DNA of 64,000 nucleotides. Origin: Colius striatus. Its lineage: Eukaryota; Chordata; Aves; Coliiformes; Coliidae. A program made the position numbers and the translations under genes. Shown in pieces: positions 37,301 to 57,200 of this stretch. Under the pieces are notes generated by a model that saw nothing but the letters and a program-made list of their open reading frames with translations, was not told where the DNA came from and searched no databases. Position 1 is the first letter of the stretch. Every line of letters begins with the position of its first letter. The DNA is taken from assembly GCF_028858725.1 (NCBI RefSeq), contig NC_084760.1:62873867-62937866 (forward strand). The letters are read 5' to 3'.

Positions 37301-40300
37301 AAATAAAGGGGATTAAACCTAGATTGATAGAAATTTCAAAAGAAAAACCCCACAAAATTCCAACACACAACCACCCAAACTGCAAAGCTCTAGACATTAT
37401 CGTCAGATGGACACTGGTAAGTCACTAGCACTCTGCCACAGCCACAGAGATTTCAAGTCCTGAGGGATATTATTCTGCAGGAGGCAATCCTGCCCCAGCA
37501 GCAACCTCAGGTCTGTCACTGGCACTCTCTAAAGGCTTTACCTTCAGGTACCCATCTGCAGCATCAGATACCTCAGCAGTACCTCTTCCTGCTCCTCTGG
37601 CCACTGCTGCTCCTACGCCCAGGTAGGTAGCATCAGCAGGCACATGTTTTATAACTGGGTCTCGCTGTCTCTGTTTCTGCAGGCTGGGAGTATTTGCAGC
37701 TTGTCCACAAACTTTGCTCTCCAAAATTCAGTGGGGCTATGTCAACTTACATCTGTCCTTTGAAGTGACAGTGGTTTTAACTTGAGTGGAGCGTGAAGAT
37801 TGCTCTTCAGAAGGTGCTTTGCTTTTGAGAAACAAATGTATTGACGTTTAACAACAAAAAAAATCCAAACCAAAAGCCACAACAAGAGCCAAAATCTCAA
37901 TATCAAGAAAAATACCAAACTGAGCAAATCACTAGGAATAGCTTAATTATCCAAGTGAAAGAGAATGCACAGGAGCTACAATGACTCCTGCCTGAAGGAC
38001 ACAGTTGGTTATAGGCAAATGGCAGCATTTCCCCCATTTCATCTAACAAACCTAAATCTGATGGCACAGTACCATTTAACACCTCACCCACCACAATTCC
38101 TAGTTTTGCATTATTCAGATTAGCCCTCACACCTTCCCTCACTGCAACACAGTCATCCAAGCAGGGAAGGTTTGCTGCCTGTGGAAAGTGGCAAAAGAAA
38201 CTGGGGGAAGAAAGTAGTGAGAAATTTGAAAGGCATCTAGGGCACCATGGATATTCTGATCTGTACCAATATTAGTGGCAATGCAGCCTGCACTTATACT
38301 GCTAGTCTCAAACATCTCAGCAAGTCAAGAAAATTAATTATTTATGAAAGACAGTTTGAGCTTTGTACTGAGGACAGAGGAGGTGACTGTTGTCTGCAGT
38401 CATTTTCTCAGAAAGCCTCTCCCTGCTCTCCTGAAGGAGCACTGGAAATTTTACCAAAATTTAATCAATTTGATGGTTCTATTCCATGTCAGTTATTTTC
38501 TTCAGATTATTTGACAAGGCAACTCTTAGACTGAACTATTTCAAATAACAAAGCCACTGGAGGAGGTGGGGAGGGGGAGTTTTGTTCATGTCAAGGTCTG
38601 AAGATCTCCAAAGGTCAACCTCTCCCATGCTTCAAAGCAGCAAGCCTGACATCTGACCATGTGCATGGAATCAAAGGTGTTCCTCTTCCCCAAGACTTCC
38701 ACACTACAACATGTCCAAGCTCTGGTGGTATTTAAGAACTCTTTGTGAGATGGAGAAGTGTCACATGTGTCCCACAGGACTGGTAGAAATCTGCAACAGA
38801 TTTGACATCATAAATCCTATTTCAGTTTTGCACAAGAGCAGATCTTCCCTTTGAAGGCAGTATGTCAAATGGGCATCCAATACTGGCAGTAGAAAGAAGC
38901 TATCCCCAATACTCTCATTAATCTTTCTGTTAGGTCCACTGGTAATATAAAAAGCCACAGAGACAAATTTTTTTTAATATTCTAATTACCTGCATGACAC
39001 ATTACCACATTTCCTCAAATTCCCTTTTGGCATTAGCTTTACAATATTAAATCATTCTTAAACATTTTCCAGAGGTCAAGAATTCAAAGCAGCACTTGGT
39101 AAATCAGGTCAGTGAGTCTTAAAAGCATACATCTTATTTTTTGTCTAAAATTCATCGAACTAAAATCCAAGGATGCCAAATGGGGTGCTTGTACTGTAAG
39201 CAGGCATAATTTTCTACTTCTCATTATTCATGACATAGTCCCAAACCACTTTTACAGCAGAGTTCTAAAAATAGCATGAGTAATCTTAGGGGCTGTATTA
39301 AGACCCTAATTAAGATAGTACATGAACATTTCATTGCACATGGAATGACACTAAGCAGTTACCAAACTCTTAAGAAAATTATTTTCTTATTAACACCAGC
39401 TTGGGAAAGATGGTTGTCATCCTTTCTTCCATCCATGGTGTCAAGGCATCAAGTCAGAAGTATTTCACTGCCTTGATGTGACCCTTTTAAGCCACATTTA
39501 GGACCTGGCTTCTCAGGGAAAGTTGTAGTTCACAGCCTAACTCCCCTGGACTCGGGTTGCAGCTGCAAGCACTCACTGCCTCTGAAAGTGCTTTCCAAGA
39601 TGACAATCAAGGGAACAAGGAAAGGAGGAGTCTTCCAACAAGAGCGCAAAGGCTTTGCTGAGGTGACCTTTCTAGCTTCACACAGGACCTCTTTGGCAGA
39701 AATGAGAGTGAGGTCAGGTTTCTAGTGAATGATGTGGCTGCTTCCACACTAAGGACAACCCTTCATTTAATATTACTGCTTCCTGTCCACCGGCCACCTG
39801 GCAGCTTTTGGTAACAAAACAGGGGCAGATTTATCAAATTATCTCCTCTTTTCCCCAGAGCCCAGGTTAACCTGCAGGGTAAATCCCTCCTGCATGCTGC
39901 AGTGGCAGAGATTGCAGTCAGCCTTGGAACAGGCTCTTCCAGAGTCCCCTCAAAGTCCCCCATCAAGTGCTGGCAATTCCAACTGCCACTGTTGGAGCTG
40001 CAAGAGTTGAGCCTGCTGCCAGTCAGGCCTGAAATTATCTGGGAGCCATGAGCTCAAAAGAATAGCTGACAAAATGAAGTCCAGGAAGAAATACAAGGTG
40101 ACAATTTTGACCCCAATTTTGTATCGCCTGTCCCCTATTGCTTGAATAGGTTAGCCTTGGGAAACCATGCAAAATACACCACAGCCAAACAGGATATTAC
40201 CAACAGCCTCTCCCTCTTCTCACAGCAAGGCAGAAAAAGATACCGCTGATTTCTTAGTAAGAGTTAAACCTTGATACAACTTTCAACTTAAATGTTCCTC

Positions 40301-40981
40301 CCTTCAGAGGTTAACATGTGTCAGTAAAACATCTTTTTCTTCTGGACAAACTGCACCAAGGCTTCTCACTGGAAACAATTGCCATTTAACAGCATGTCTC
40401 CTAGAAAGCTGTAAACAAGTCCTGATTTAACTGAACTGACGACTCGTTATTGCTGAAAGCAATTGTGTACTCTCAGTGACCAAAGCTTTCCTGGCAGAGC
40501 TCCCTCTCTGATTTTATCATTAATATCTCCATCCTAACACTGCTAAATAATTCAGCACAGCATTTAGCCTTACGTCCTTGCATCTCTAACCAGAAACCAC
40601 TCTCACTATTTATTGTATGTTCCAGCAATACAGGGAGGAAAAACCTGTCTGAGTGGTGGCTCCTCCTCACGCTGCATAACCGAGGGGTAACCTTCACTCT
40701 CAACGTAGACGTGTTTTCTTGGAAAAAGCATTTATTAGCTCCCTAAATATAGAGCATTATTTATCCACACAGAGTCATGACCATGTGGGCTCAGATTCAC
40801 ATGCAAATTCCCCTTTTAATAATCCTAATGCAGGGAACGCTCCAATCAGAGAGCTATCAGCCCCAGATACCTGATGCCAGCTTTGCTGGTAATGTAGGCC
40901 ACCGAAGCAAATCCAGAGAGATTGAGTTGGAAGTGGAGAGAGGCTCTGAGATCTATTTGCTTGGCTTCCTGATGACAAGGA

Positions 40982-41008
40982 GGGGTGGGGGGGGGAAAGG
41001 GAGTGGGG
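40982..41008 (+). promoter_or_regulatory. SMIM28: G-quadruplex-type G-tract array upstream of SMIM28
   Basis: Four guanine runs (4, 9, 3 and 4 G) are separated by loops of 1, 3 and 3 bases, fitting the usual quadruplex pattern. It lies 32 bp upstream of the TATAAA box, with a T/C-rich tract between them. Confidence 0.5.
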
Positions 41009-41039
41009 TTTTGTCCAACTTCTTTTTTTTCTTTTCCAC

Positions 41040-41045
41040 TATAAA
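41040..41045 (+). promoter_or_regulatory. SMIM28: TATA box candidate of SMIM28
   Basis: TATAAA in the context CCACTATAAACGGG, 132 bp upstream of the start codon. A start site near 41,070 would leave a 5' UTR of about 108 bases. The sequence match is clean but its use is inferred from position. Confidence 0.45.
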
Positions 41046-41060
41046 CGGGATATCATTTAA

Positions 41061-47142
<6,082 letters not shown>

Positions 47143-47980
47143 ACTTCCTACAGAAGCACCTTAGCTGAAGCATGCAGCCCCTCGAGGCACAAACATGGAA
47201 CTGCCATGGCCTTTAAAATGAGTGAAGAGATCCCAAATGAGGCACCAAACCAATGGATTAATGATAGAAGAAATTTGGAGTAAGACAAAATGAGTCTCTT
47301 CACCTCACTCTAGGACCCTCTACCTTATACTTGTAGCAAGCATACACACGCAGTATAGCACCAAGCTGGTCCCGGACTGGTAACATGAGTTAACAAAGCA
47401 AACAGCTAACAAAGCATGGCATATAAGGATTAAATATAGGAACAGGTGGGAATTTGTCCCTCTGCAATCCCTCAGCTACAAGGAAACAAATCATGCTGTA
47501 GATTAACCGGTCACAAAAAAGAAAAAAAGGGCTATTCAAGTTTGGCTTTTTATTTTCTGTGTGTTAGTTTTTAACTGAGTTTCTGACAAGCTGATGTGCT
47601 CCATCTGTGTGTGCTAACACATTGTTCTGCAGTGCTCTGAACAATCCCAACAGCTCTCAGGAAAGCAAATAAATAACTGTTACAAAGTTTCCAGCTACTG
47701 TCCCCAAAGGTTGAAACATGTGCTGTGGATAAAGGTTCTTTTGTCACAGTTGAACAATAAGGACAACTGAGAAGACCTGATCATTCTGGGTGAAAACTGC
47801 AGCAGCACCACTCAAGAGCACATTTACACCGTTGCTGCAAGCAACTTGCCAAAGTCGGCAAGGTCCCAGCATTCCAGACTATTGGCTTGACTATGTTCCA
47901 ATGTACAAGGCTACAATAATGAACCCTGGGATCTATTTGGTGCAGGCTGTAAAACAATTGGGAAAAAGTTAATAAAGTCA
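47143..47980 (+). other. SMIM28: Probable 3' UTR of SMIM28
   Basis: Non-coding sequence after the stop. AATAAA occurs at 47,668-47,673 and at 47,971-47,976 (GTTAATAAAGTC). The second is followed within 30 bases by a T/G-containing stretch, so a 3' UTR of roughly 0.55 or 0.85 kb is plausible. Confidence 0.5.
47971..47976 (+). terminator. SMIM28: Candidate poly(A) signal of SMIM28
   Basis: AATAAA is followed by GTCAAACGC and then CAGTCTGTATTTC. An earlier AATAAA at 47,668 is an alternative. Confidence 0.4.
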
Positions 47981-50900
47981 AACGCACCAAAAACCAATCC
48001 AGTCTGTATTTCAAAACCACATTACAGTCCCTTACCCTTCAACACTTGGGCTATGTAAGTTTCACTCAAGCACATCGGTGGCAGTGATTCAGTTTCTCAG
48101 GAGGGCTTGAACACACTTAGACAATGACATGATCTTTCATTCTTTCTTGCAGGACAACATTTTCACTATGTTGACAGATGCTCTTGTTATGAAAGGTGGC
48201 TACTATGGTTCCTGACAGCCTCAAAAGTTAGGACACCTTTTTGCTTGTGGGTGTCAGCTATTCCACAACATCACATTTGTCCATGGCTTGCCAACATAAC
48301 TACTACATATTACTGTGTGCAGTCTTGGTGCAATTCCTAAACCCAAAGGCTGTCCTGACTTGCACATTGTGATTCCAGCAACTGTCATGACGTGTCAATA
48401 TCTGCAATCCTGCTTTGTGAAACTAAGACATTCTTAAAGAAAAATAAAACACCAGAAAAAGCAAACAAGAAAAAAAATCCCCTGATGATCCCACTCATAA
48501 ATTCCCTTAAAACAAGGAAGGAAAAAAAAAAAAAATCAATCTACTTTTTGTAATTCAGAAGAGAGATTATTCACTTGAACTACACTTGAGATCATTACCT
48601 TTTCTAACATTCCTTTTTGGTAACCAAATTTTAAGAGCAGCAGCAACAGATGTTTTGGGAAAATCCAAATTCAATCAACTATATTTTTTTCAGACCATAT
48701 CTGCTATGAGTTCCTGGCATTTGCTGATGCATTTTGAAGTTCTATATTCTACTGCCTCCTTGCATTTTGTTTACCTCCTTAGTATTTGGTACATGTGGTT
48801 GTTGCCAGCTACAAGGAAAACTGGAAAAAAAAAAACAACACAGGAGCTCTAAACAACATATGCAGCCTAATCAGCAAGGCACAAAGGTTTGAGTTCAAAG
48901 ATAAATCACTTCTGCCTCTGGTGGTTTCTATATTCCACTAACTTCAGCAGAATTGTACAGATGTGCTTGAAAATTCAGACATTATTGTATTGAATTGAGT
49001 ATATTTTGCCTTAAAAGATCTGCTCTGTTCTGAAATGAGTTACACTGTTCTTCAGCACAATTTGTTGTTTACCCTTATCAGGATAGAGCCTGAAACCCAG
49101 CCCCTGGGCTCATCATTCTAAACTGATATTTCTTGTGACTAAGACTGATACACTTCTAGAACTAGCACAGAATCACTATTCTATCAAAGAATGTGGAGAG
49201 TGATTATCTCTCACAGAGTATTTATCAGAACTCTTACATCCTGCCTTAGATAGTTTCTGTTTGCTTGAATTACTAAAAAACCCAGATAGTTGTTCAAATC
49301 CAAATAAACAGAAACTCTCATGACTAACATTCTCCTTTCTAATAGATTGCTTTTTATTCTATCTGGAATTTGTATCCCTTAACTTCATCCCAATGCAGAT
49401 TTGTCTAGTCGTGTATGTTAATGGTCCTTAGTGGGTTTTAACTTAGCCAGCATCTCACTCTTCATCTTCACCCCAAAGAGAAGGTCCAGTAAAACAAGAG
49501 AGAACATTTCTTATGCAAACATATCAAAATTAATCTGCATTGCCTAGAAGCTGCCTCTGATCATATCAGCCTGTGGTTGCACACATGTCAGTAATCACAC
49601 TGTTATTGGTACCAGTGCTACTGGTTACAGAGCAGCTACCAGGTTAACCACATTCCATATCCAAACATTGAGAGCTCAGAATCTGAAAGGAACTCTGGTT
49701 CAGCAACCATAAGTGTTAGGGAAGAAGTCTTCCATTTTCTCAGAACTACTTATCTGTAGGGTGAAGGTTTAGAGCATGCCATCTAAAAGTAAGATGATGG
49801 AGTTGAGGCTGTAGACAGGATGACTGAGACATTGTTTCGAAATGCAGAAATGATAACTGCAAACAAAGTAAAATAAAACATCCTTCAAGCCTGCAGCAAT
49901 CTGAACTGGTACTAGTGAGCTTAAAGTGCAGTAAAATTAAGTCAGAAAAGAAATTCATAAAACTGAAGTGCAGTCTGAAAATACAGCGAACCACTGACAG
50001 CATCATCTCTGCACACATGAACAAGTTAGACAAATATCTGTCAGGAGTGATGAAGGATACCAGTTGGAGCAAGAAATGGATTCGTTGTCTTTTCTGGGTC
50101 CTCTCTCTTTTCTATGCCCTAAGGCTATATTCCAAATAAATCTTATTCATCCTTTCCAAGTTTTGTATTAAATCAGATGTCTGGTTCTTTGAAAACCTGA
50201 TACTATGAAATTTCATGTGCACCCAGAGATGAGTGTAACTCTGGCATTGTACTTCACAACCACAAGGCCCTTATATACATTTTTCTTTTGTTTATAAACA
50301 ATAGGTTTAGCAAGAAAGTGTGGAACAACACAGGCCCTCTCTAAGGAGGCTTTCAGAAGCTTAGAGGGCAATCTCTGTCCTTCTCCTCTGTTAGAGCTGC
50401 CAGAGTCCCTTACTGACACAGGTCTATTACTTTGTAGACTAAGATGGATACACATCTCTCTCACATGCAGGTCTCTTGATTGAAAGATATTTAAAGAAAA
50501 ACAACACAAGTAGTTTATACAAAATGGTTTCCACTAAATACCCACTGAAAGTATGCAGCACATATTTTTGATGATAATAATACAGTGGTTTAATATTGAT
50601 AGAATACCCTGCCTCTCTTATTTCTACTGGAAGGAAGAAAAGACAAAACAGCAATTTGCAACCACAGTAGGAGCTCAGAAACAAGCATCTTGGATAAAAT
50701 CGATTCATGCTTGTGCACAGATTTAGCATCTGGCACCCAATCTTTGCTGAAACAAAAACTAACTCATGACTCACTGGTTTGTACTTGCCAGTGATAAAAT
50801 GTGTTTTCAAAACAGGACAGTCACTGCTTGACCTTACGAACCAGCTTCCACCCTTGGTTTAGAAAAGGGAGAAGAGGCACTTCAGCACATGTTTCATTAA

Positions 50901-53844
50901 AGAGAGATGCTTGTTTGTAACAAATGTCTTGACTAAAAATTCAGATCCTGGTTTCACTGAAGTGGAATATTTTATTTTTTTTAAAAAAGCCAAACTCTGA
51001 CATCAAGTCAGAATGTCTGTGTGGTCGCTCAGTAATCCCACAGTGGCGAAGAAAGAACTGCCCCAGAAATAAAACTTTGGCTTAACGATTGGCTTACAAG
51101 GATTTCACTTGGGTGCCTATGCCAGCAAAGCCTCCAAATACAGACACATGACTAGTTTTGTCCCTACAAATTCCACTAGCATGAACAATATATACTTTAG
51201 GAGTAAAACAATTCTTATGAATGTAAGTTTTATTTATGTGGGAAGTTAAGTTATCAGTCTTATTCTGGCTAGGAGTGTAACACTTTTTTCCCCCCCACAA
51301 ACTTTTAAGGAGGAAAATTGCACAAAAACATCAAAGAAGAATGAACTGAACACTTATGGCAAAATCTCTCCATAAGTAAAACAGTTAGGAAATTTTAATA
51401 ATAAAATGTATTTGTTTCAGTCTGTTAGTAAATGATCACGTTATGTTGTCACTTTTGTTACACAGTAAATCCTTTCATTATTTGGGTATCTAGGTCTTCT
51501 GCAGAACAAAGAAAGCATGAGAGTGTGGAGCATAAGGGAGGTGTTCTCTGTCATAGACACCACACACCATTCCCAAAGGTACAGCTAACAAGGCTGGGCA
51601 CAGCTAGTAAAAATCCACACCATAGAAACACAGATGTGGATGAAGACAGCGAAAACTTAGTGAAAATTCTTTTAACAAAAGTCTTAGATACTTGACTAGG
51701 CTGACAGCAGCACAGATGTACGTTTGCACTTCCATAAACTTTCCATTAAAAAGCTAGGTAAAAGTGATCAGAATGTCTTTCACATTTGTTGAGGATGTGA
51801 AAGAATCAAACTTGTCTCAGAATTTCAAAGAAGTCATGCCATTAATATCAAGATGATTAATGATATTAATCATCCCTATCGTATCATCATCATCCCTATC
51901 GTATCATCCAGCCCTTTCCATATTTCTTTGTTCTTAAAAAGTCAGGATATTATTTTCTTTTCCAGAATGCTTATGATTTTTCAGACATTTCTATCTGTGA
52001 CAAAAAAACCCCAAACTTCAAAGCAGTAGAGCAAGTACAGGCAACCCTTTCCAACCATGCCAAGCCCATTCATAAGATTCAAGACCTAACTTTTATTTTG
52101 TGGGGTGTTTGGATTTTCTGGTTGGCCTTTTTCTTAGTTTTTTTTTTTTTTTTTACAGGTTCAAACTAAAAGAAAACTGAATGAATGTTATTTTAGCTCT
52201 TTGAGTTCAAATGAACTGAATTCCTTTAGTAGATTTCCATGCACAGAGACCAGGGAGTAGAGCCAAACTTTTACTGCCTTACCCCAGTGAAGTGCCCTAA
52301 AGGGAAAGGAATATACAAAAGAATGCAACTCACAATGAGAAAATAAGAGAATACGCCCACTGAGAAGTAAGCCTCTTACAAACTTGCATTCCCCTCCTTT
52401 ACTTCCCTTTCTTCACTTCTCTCTCATTCAATTTAATTCTACCATTACACCAGCTAAATAACAGACAACATAGAAAGGAAGACTTGACTTTAAAAGACAG
52501 ACCAACGGCCATGGAGAGCAAAACTAAGTATCATGTGCTATGTTCTAATCATAATCTGGAATATCTGTTTTTCACTGTAAAATGGATTTGCATTGAACTG
52601 TTTTCCACAATAGGTTAAAAAGACAAATTCAAACATATTTCTACAAACATATTTCACTGCCTGTGTAGCCAACAAGATGCCAAATGATTTAAGCAGAGAC
52701 ATTAAAAACTCATTATGTGTTTCAGTACTGTGGCATTTGTCCTTTCTCTTTTTCTTCCAATTTGAAAAACGTGCAGTAGACACCACTCTCAGATGTTAGT
52801 ATGGCCTCAAGTTTCTTCATAAGGGCTTTAAATACAAGTTTTTAGACACAAAAATCAGTTTGAAGGGAATTAGTTTTCTTATAAACTCTATCTTCAATTA
52901 ATATTCATCTCCTTTACTGACAAGGACAGTTTTCCGCTGTTAAGGAGGCAAAGCCTAAACATTTCTATAATTGTCTAGTTTCTAGTGAAGTCTGCATAGC
53001 AACAAATCATTATGGTCATCAGAAACAAGAAAATGCTGTCATTTTATGCAATAGAAGGAAAAAGAACAAAAAAAAAGAATAGAGATCCATTACCACAACT
53101 CTTACAGTGTTCAGCTCCAGCCAGAAGAGCAAAGCAAACAAAGGACATTAATATGGAGACAGACGAAGCAAAATAACTAAAATCTTGTCTAGCAGAGTTC
53201 TGAGGTCTCCTCATCTGCTCTGTTCCAGAGCATTTCCAGAAATCATCAATTGGAGAAGGAGAACAGTGCTACACAAGTCACTAGCACGGTGTCCCTGACC
53301 ATGGGAGATGGTGAGACAATCCTTCACAGTTGACCTAAGGATCCTTCCACTGTGAGGGGGCCTCATCAATAGGTCTCCACATCTCCCATGCTCCTGTGCT
53401 CCCCTTCAGCAGCCCTGGTCCTGCCTCTCCCACTCATACAGAGGACAGGCAGAGTAGTCTCAGCCTGTCATATCATAAGACTCCTACTGGAAACAAAATA
53501 AAATAACAACATTTTATACCTTCAAAGCATCTTTTTATTATAAAATTAGCAAGTGAACATACTGATAATGTCTAGATCTGTGTGCCAGTGGTTTACCACT
53601 GAGTAAAGTCTACTTTTTTCCTAAAAAGATGACCTGATATAATCTAGAGCACAAAGAAAGGACTGCTGTCTGATATCATATTTTATGCTTTGCAGATCAT
53701 CCTGTAAGTCAGAGGGGCTTATTTTCTAATTTACTATTCTTCATACTTTACTTTACTATGCTTATGCATACCTTATCTCTAAAATCTCTACAAGGTATTA
53801 TATTTAAAATAACTGGAAAGGTTTACTGGAAGCATGAAGTATGC
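47981..53844. other. Intergenic region downstream of SMIM28
   Basis: No exon with recognisable homology on either strand. Visible features are a 20-bp tandem duplication beside overlapping inverted repeats (51,841-51,910), a long T run at about 52,138-52,155 and scattered A runs (48,521-48,535). A vague CR1-like phrase near 50,025-50,060 is too weak to call. Confidence 0.55.
51841..51910. repeat. Overlapping inverted repeats plus 20-bp tandem duplication
   Basis: Two perfect 10-bp inverted repeats share bases: ATTAATATCA (51,841-51,850) with TGATATTAAT (51,861-51,870), and GATGATTAAT (51,852-51,861) with ATTAATCATC (51,865-51,874). A tandem pair of 20-bp units, CATCCCTATCGTATCATC plus two bases, follows at 51,871-51,890 and 51,891-51,910. 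Confidence 0.85.
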
Positions 53845-54296
53845 CTGGGAAAGAATTCAGCACAGGGCCACAAAGATTATGAAGGCAGTGGAGCATCTCC
53901 CTTATGAAAGGCTGAGGGAGCTGGAGCGCTTTAGCTTGGAAAAGACTGAGGGGTGATCTCATTAATGTTTACAAATATGTAAAGGGTGCATGTCAGGAGG
54001 ATGGAGCCAGGCTGTTCTCAGTGATGTCCAATGATATGACAAGTAGCAATGGGTACAAGCTGGAACACAAGAGGTTCTGAAGAAATACAAGGAAGAATTT
54101 CTTCCCTGTTCAGGTGAGGGAGCACTGGAACAGGCTGCCCAGATGGGTTGTTGAGTCTCCTTCTCTGATGACATTCAAATCCCACCTGGACAAGTTCCTG
54201 TGTGACCTACTCTAGGTGTCCTGCTCTGGCAGGAGTGTTGGACTGGATGATCTTTTGAGGTCCCTTCCAACTCTTAAGATTCTTTGATTCTGTACT
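53845..54296 (+). mobile_element. CR1 LINE, end of ORF2 and 3' UTR
   Basis: A + strand CR1 with QHRATKIMKAVEHLP-like ORF2 remnants, then the 3' UTR phrases CTTCCCTGTTCAGGTGAGGG, GGAACAGGCTGCCCAG and GGACTGGATGATCTTTTGAGG. It has an octamer-type tail, GATTCTTTGATTCTG, at about 54,280-54,296. Confidence 0.95.
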
Positions 54297-57200
54297 GAAC
54301 CCCAGAGCTCCACACAAACAGCTCACTTTCTTTGGCTAACATAACCTCAAAAAAATTAATCACCTCCTTTTAGATCTATGAAGTAATAGCAATATTTTGG
54401 CAGCACTCTGGACTCCCTCCAAGTGCCCCCTCCCTCAAGCAGCTAACTATACCATTGGCAGAGACATTCGTGATTTGGGTTTGTTGAGATTTATTTACTA
54501 CCACATTTTCAGTTTTAGCTGGGACTGTTAGGAAGTATTCACATCAAAGCATACTGATTTCCAATAACTACAAATTTAAGCCTTGTTAAAGACTATTGCT
54601 AGAATGGCTTGTATCTAGGGTGATGATATCCCTTTTGAAAAGGTGAAAACATTTTTTCATTATAACAACAATCTGCATCCCTGACAAGTTGCATCTTCCA
54701 GTTCCCAGAAGAGGCAAGCATGGAACAGCTGCCTGTCCATTAGGCAGCTTGGCACCACCCTTCAACAGTGCAGACACTGAGATTAAATTCCCACTTTCTC
54801 AAAGACTCAGCTTGTTTGGAGAAATCTGATGTCATCACACCTAACAGCTACTAAGAGGGAGAAGCTGGCTTTCACTGCTGCTGAGCCCTAGGGAATTTTC
54901 AGTAACTCTTGTTCACCCACTCTTGTGCTCCCAATGCTGTACTTTTTAAGGTTGTAGACTTTTGTTTGGTAATACTCATAAATTACTGTGATAGGATCCA
55001 ACAATATAAACCACTCCAACTGAAATTTTTCCAGTTAACATGGTTTTGAACCATAACTTTTTTACAAAACATACAGAGGTTGCCTGTACTGCGACAGAAT
55101 CCCCCACAACCCAGAGCCTGCTTGAGGGCAGACACTGCGCCAGAAAAGCCCAGCATTTTTGTTGGACCACGCAGCAGCTTTGTCCAAAAAATCTGAGTGA
55201 CAGATCAATAGCATTAAGTGTCCAGTAAATCACCAGAGTTGTAAATATTTAATACCAGATATTTTTTGTCTGAGTAGACTAGCACTTAGTAATTTTTGTC
55301 TGTTTCCCGTCACTAAGTGCTTCATGCAAAGGGGACAGATGGCCACCAAATCCTGCGTGTTTGCCCCCATGTCCCCTACCCTCACAACTCCCTCAGGATT
55401 GTCCGAGACCAGCAGGTACCTTAACGAGGTAACAGTGTGAAGAGTTGAGGTACACGGCTTTACAGGCAGCGAAAAGCAAGTATTGTATATGTAAGAAGAC
55501 CAGGAGTGCTTTTCCCCAACAGCAAAAGACGAGCTTGGACACCTTAACAGTCTCCTAGAAAGGGTCACCAAGTATCTGCTGAATCATGAAGTTTGCTGCA
55601 CAGCCACAAGGATCAACAAGCACTGATTTTTATTACTTTAACACACTGAACAGAAAACTGCAGCAATCCAGAAGCAGATTCACAGGTCTGGCTTTAGAGA
55701 GGGCAGGGAGTCTTGTAGAGTCTGGCAATTAGAAAAGATAGCACCTACCACTGTCCAACTATAACCCACAGCCTACACACATCTGACAGTCAGGGCACCC
55801 TTAATCTAGCTGTTGGTTCAGAAAAGGGCACAGAAACTGATGGGCAGTAGTAGTCCTTTCAGGGGTCAGCTTAAGGACAAGAACAAAAAGAGCCTTGCCC
55901 AGTTCACCAGAAGAAGCATTTAACACAGCTCCTTCTAAATCTACTTTACAATTTCTTCCTCTTGAAGGCCTTTAAGAATTACACCCTCCAGTTCCAGTGC
56001 TCCCACTACTCAGGAGGTTAAAACTTCAGACTAAATGCAATCTGTAGTGAAGAACAAACATCCATAAGACAGCTCCTACACTATTTAAGGCAACTTGAAC
56101 ATCTGACTTACATTGAAACTTCTTGATTACAGCTGTTGATTGCAACTATTCAGAGGATTCTCATGATTGTTTTCCATCCTGTACAACGTCTTTCTTCAGC
56201 TTTGATGTAGCTCCCTGAACAACAAACTTTCCTTGATACAATGTTATGAAGGCACGAATCCTTCCAACAGAAGGAAAGACTTCTATTCTTAGTCACAGCC
56301 AATAAAACCACAACAAATATTGCAATGTATCTAAGCACTCTTGTACTTACCCAAATCCCTGTAACAGACAGCATCTGGCAAGCCTTCGGAGAGCCTTCGG
56401 AGAGCAAAGTCCAGCTCCAGTCCACCATTACAGATATCTTCAGATGCAACCGCCATATTCACAGCACTTTTCAAAGCTCATATCAAAACTAACTTCAGTT
56501 CTTAATAAGATTTCACCTGTGGCCCATTTTTTGCAGAACAAACGAGTTTCCAGAACTGAAAAGAACCTTTAACAGCCATTATGCAGCCAAAATTTCATTT
56601 TCTCTGCTTGTCTGACTAGTTTCAATCAGATGCCAGTGCTGCTCTTAACTTCCTTGAGAATTACTTAACTACCACCACCTGGCCTAGCCTTTCCAACCCT
56701 ACAGGCAGCTGTGGCCTTTTTTTGTGCCCATCTGTGAGCAAAATTAACTCTTTCCAAGCCTCAGCAAGGAGAAAACAACTGATATGACTAAGTACCTTCT
56801 AGGGAGGGGAATACTCTTTTGTCAGATCTGTGAAGTGTTCAGCCCATGGGCAGCTTCCCCCATTCTTAATAGGCTTGCTACAAAACAAACCATGTTCAGG
56901 ACCAACAGTGATCCCTCAGACACACTCCCTTTGGTCACAGTAAGACTACACAGAGCCTGCTACGTAGCTGAGGAGAAAAGGGTAGCAAGGTGCTGGGTAG
57001 CAAGATTTCCTCAGGAAACTAATGTGATACGATTACCTTACATGGGATCTCAGAGTCTTTTCTTCTCTTCCTACTGGCTTTTCTGCCCTGTTATGGCCTC
57101 TCTGTGAAATCCATGTGAAATTAGGTAACTTAAAAAACACAAACTTTCTTTCAGTTTTGTGAAAACTCAAGTTTCAAGGAAAGTGACCACAATAATGACC

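Larger units (their letters stand above)
28086..40977. other. Intergenic region between ARFGEF3 and SMIM28
   Basis: About 13 kb without a convincing exon on either strand. All open frames are short and lack homology that I recognise. It contains three CR1 fragments (28.8, 32.2 and 33.8 kb) and otherwise unique-looking A/T-rich sequence with small poly-A runs, for example at 31,939. Confidence 0.6.

Noticed and set aside
49870-50090. Possible CR1-like or retroposon remnant (phrase near ACAAGTTAGACAAATATCTGTC)
   Set aside because: Only a short stretch resembles the CR1 3' UTR; there is no tail or body to support it.
52130-52160. Long T run with TTTACAGG, resembling a strong 3' splice site
   Set aside because: No open coding continuation of note and no partner donor; more likely simple sequence.
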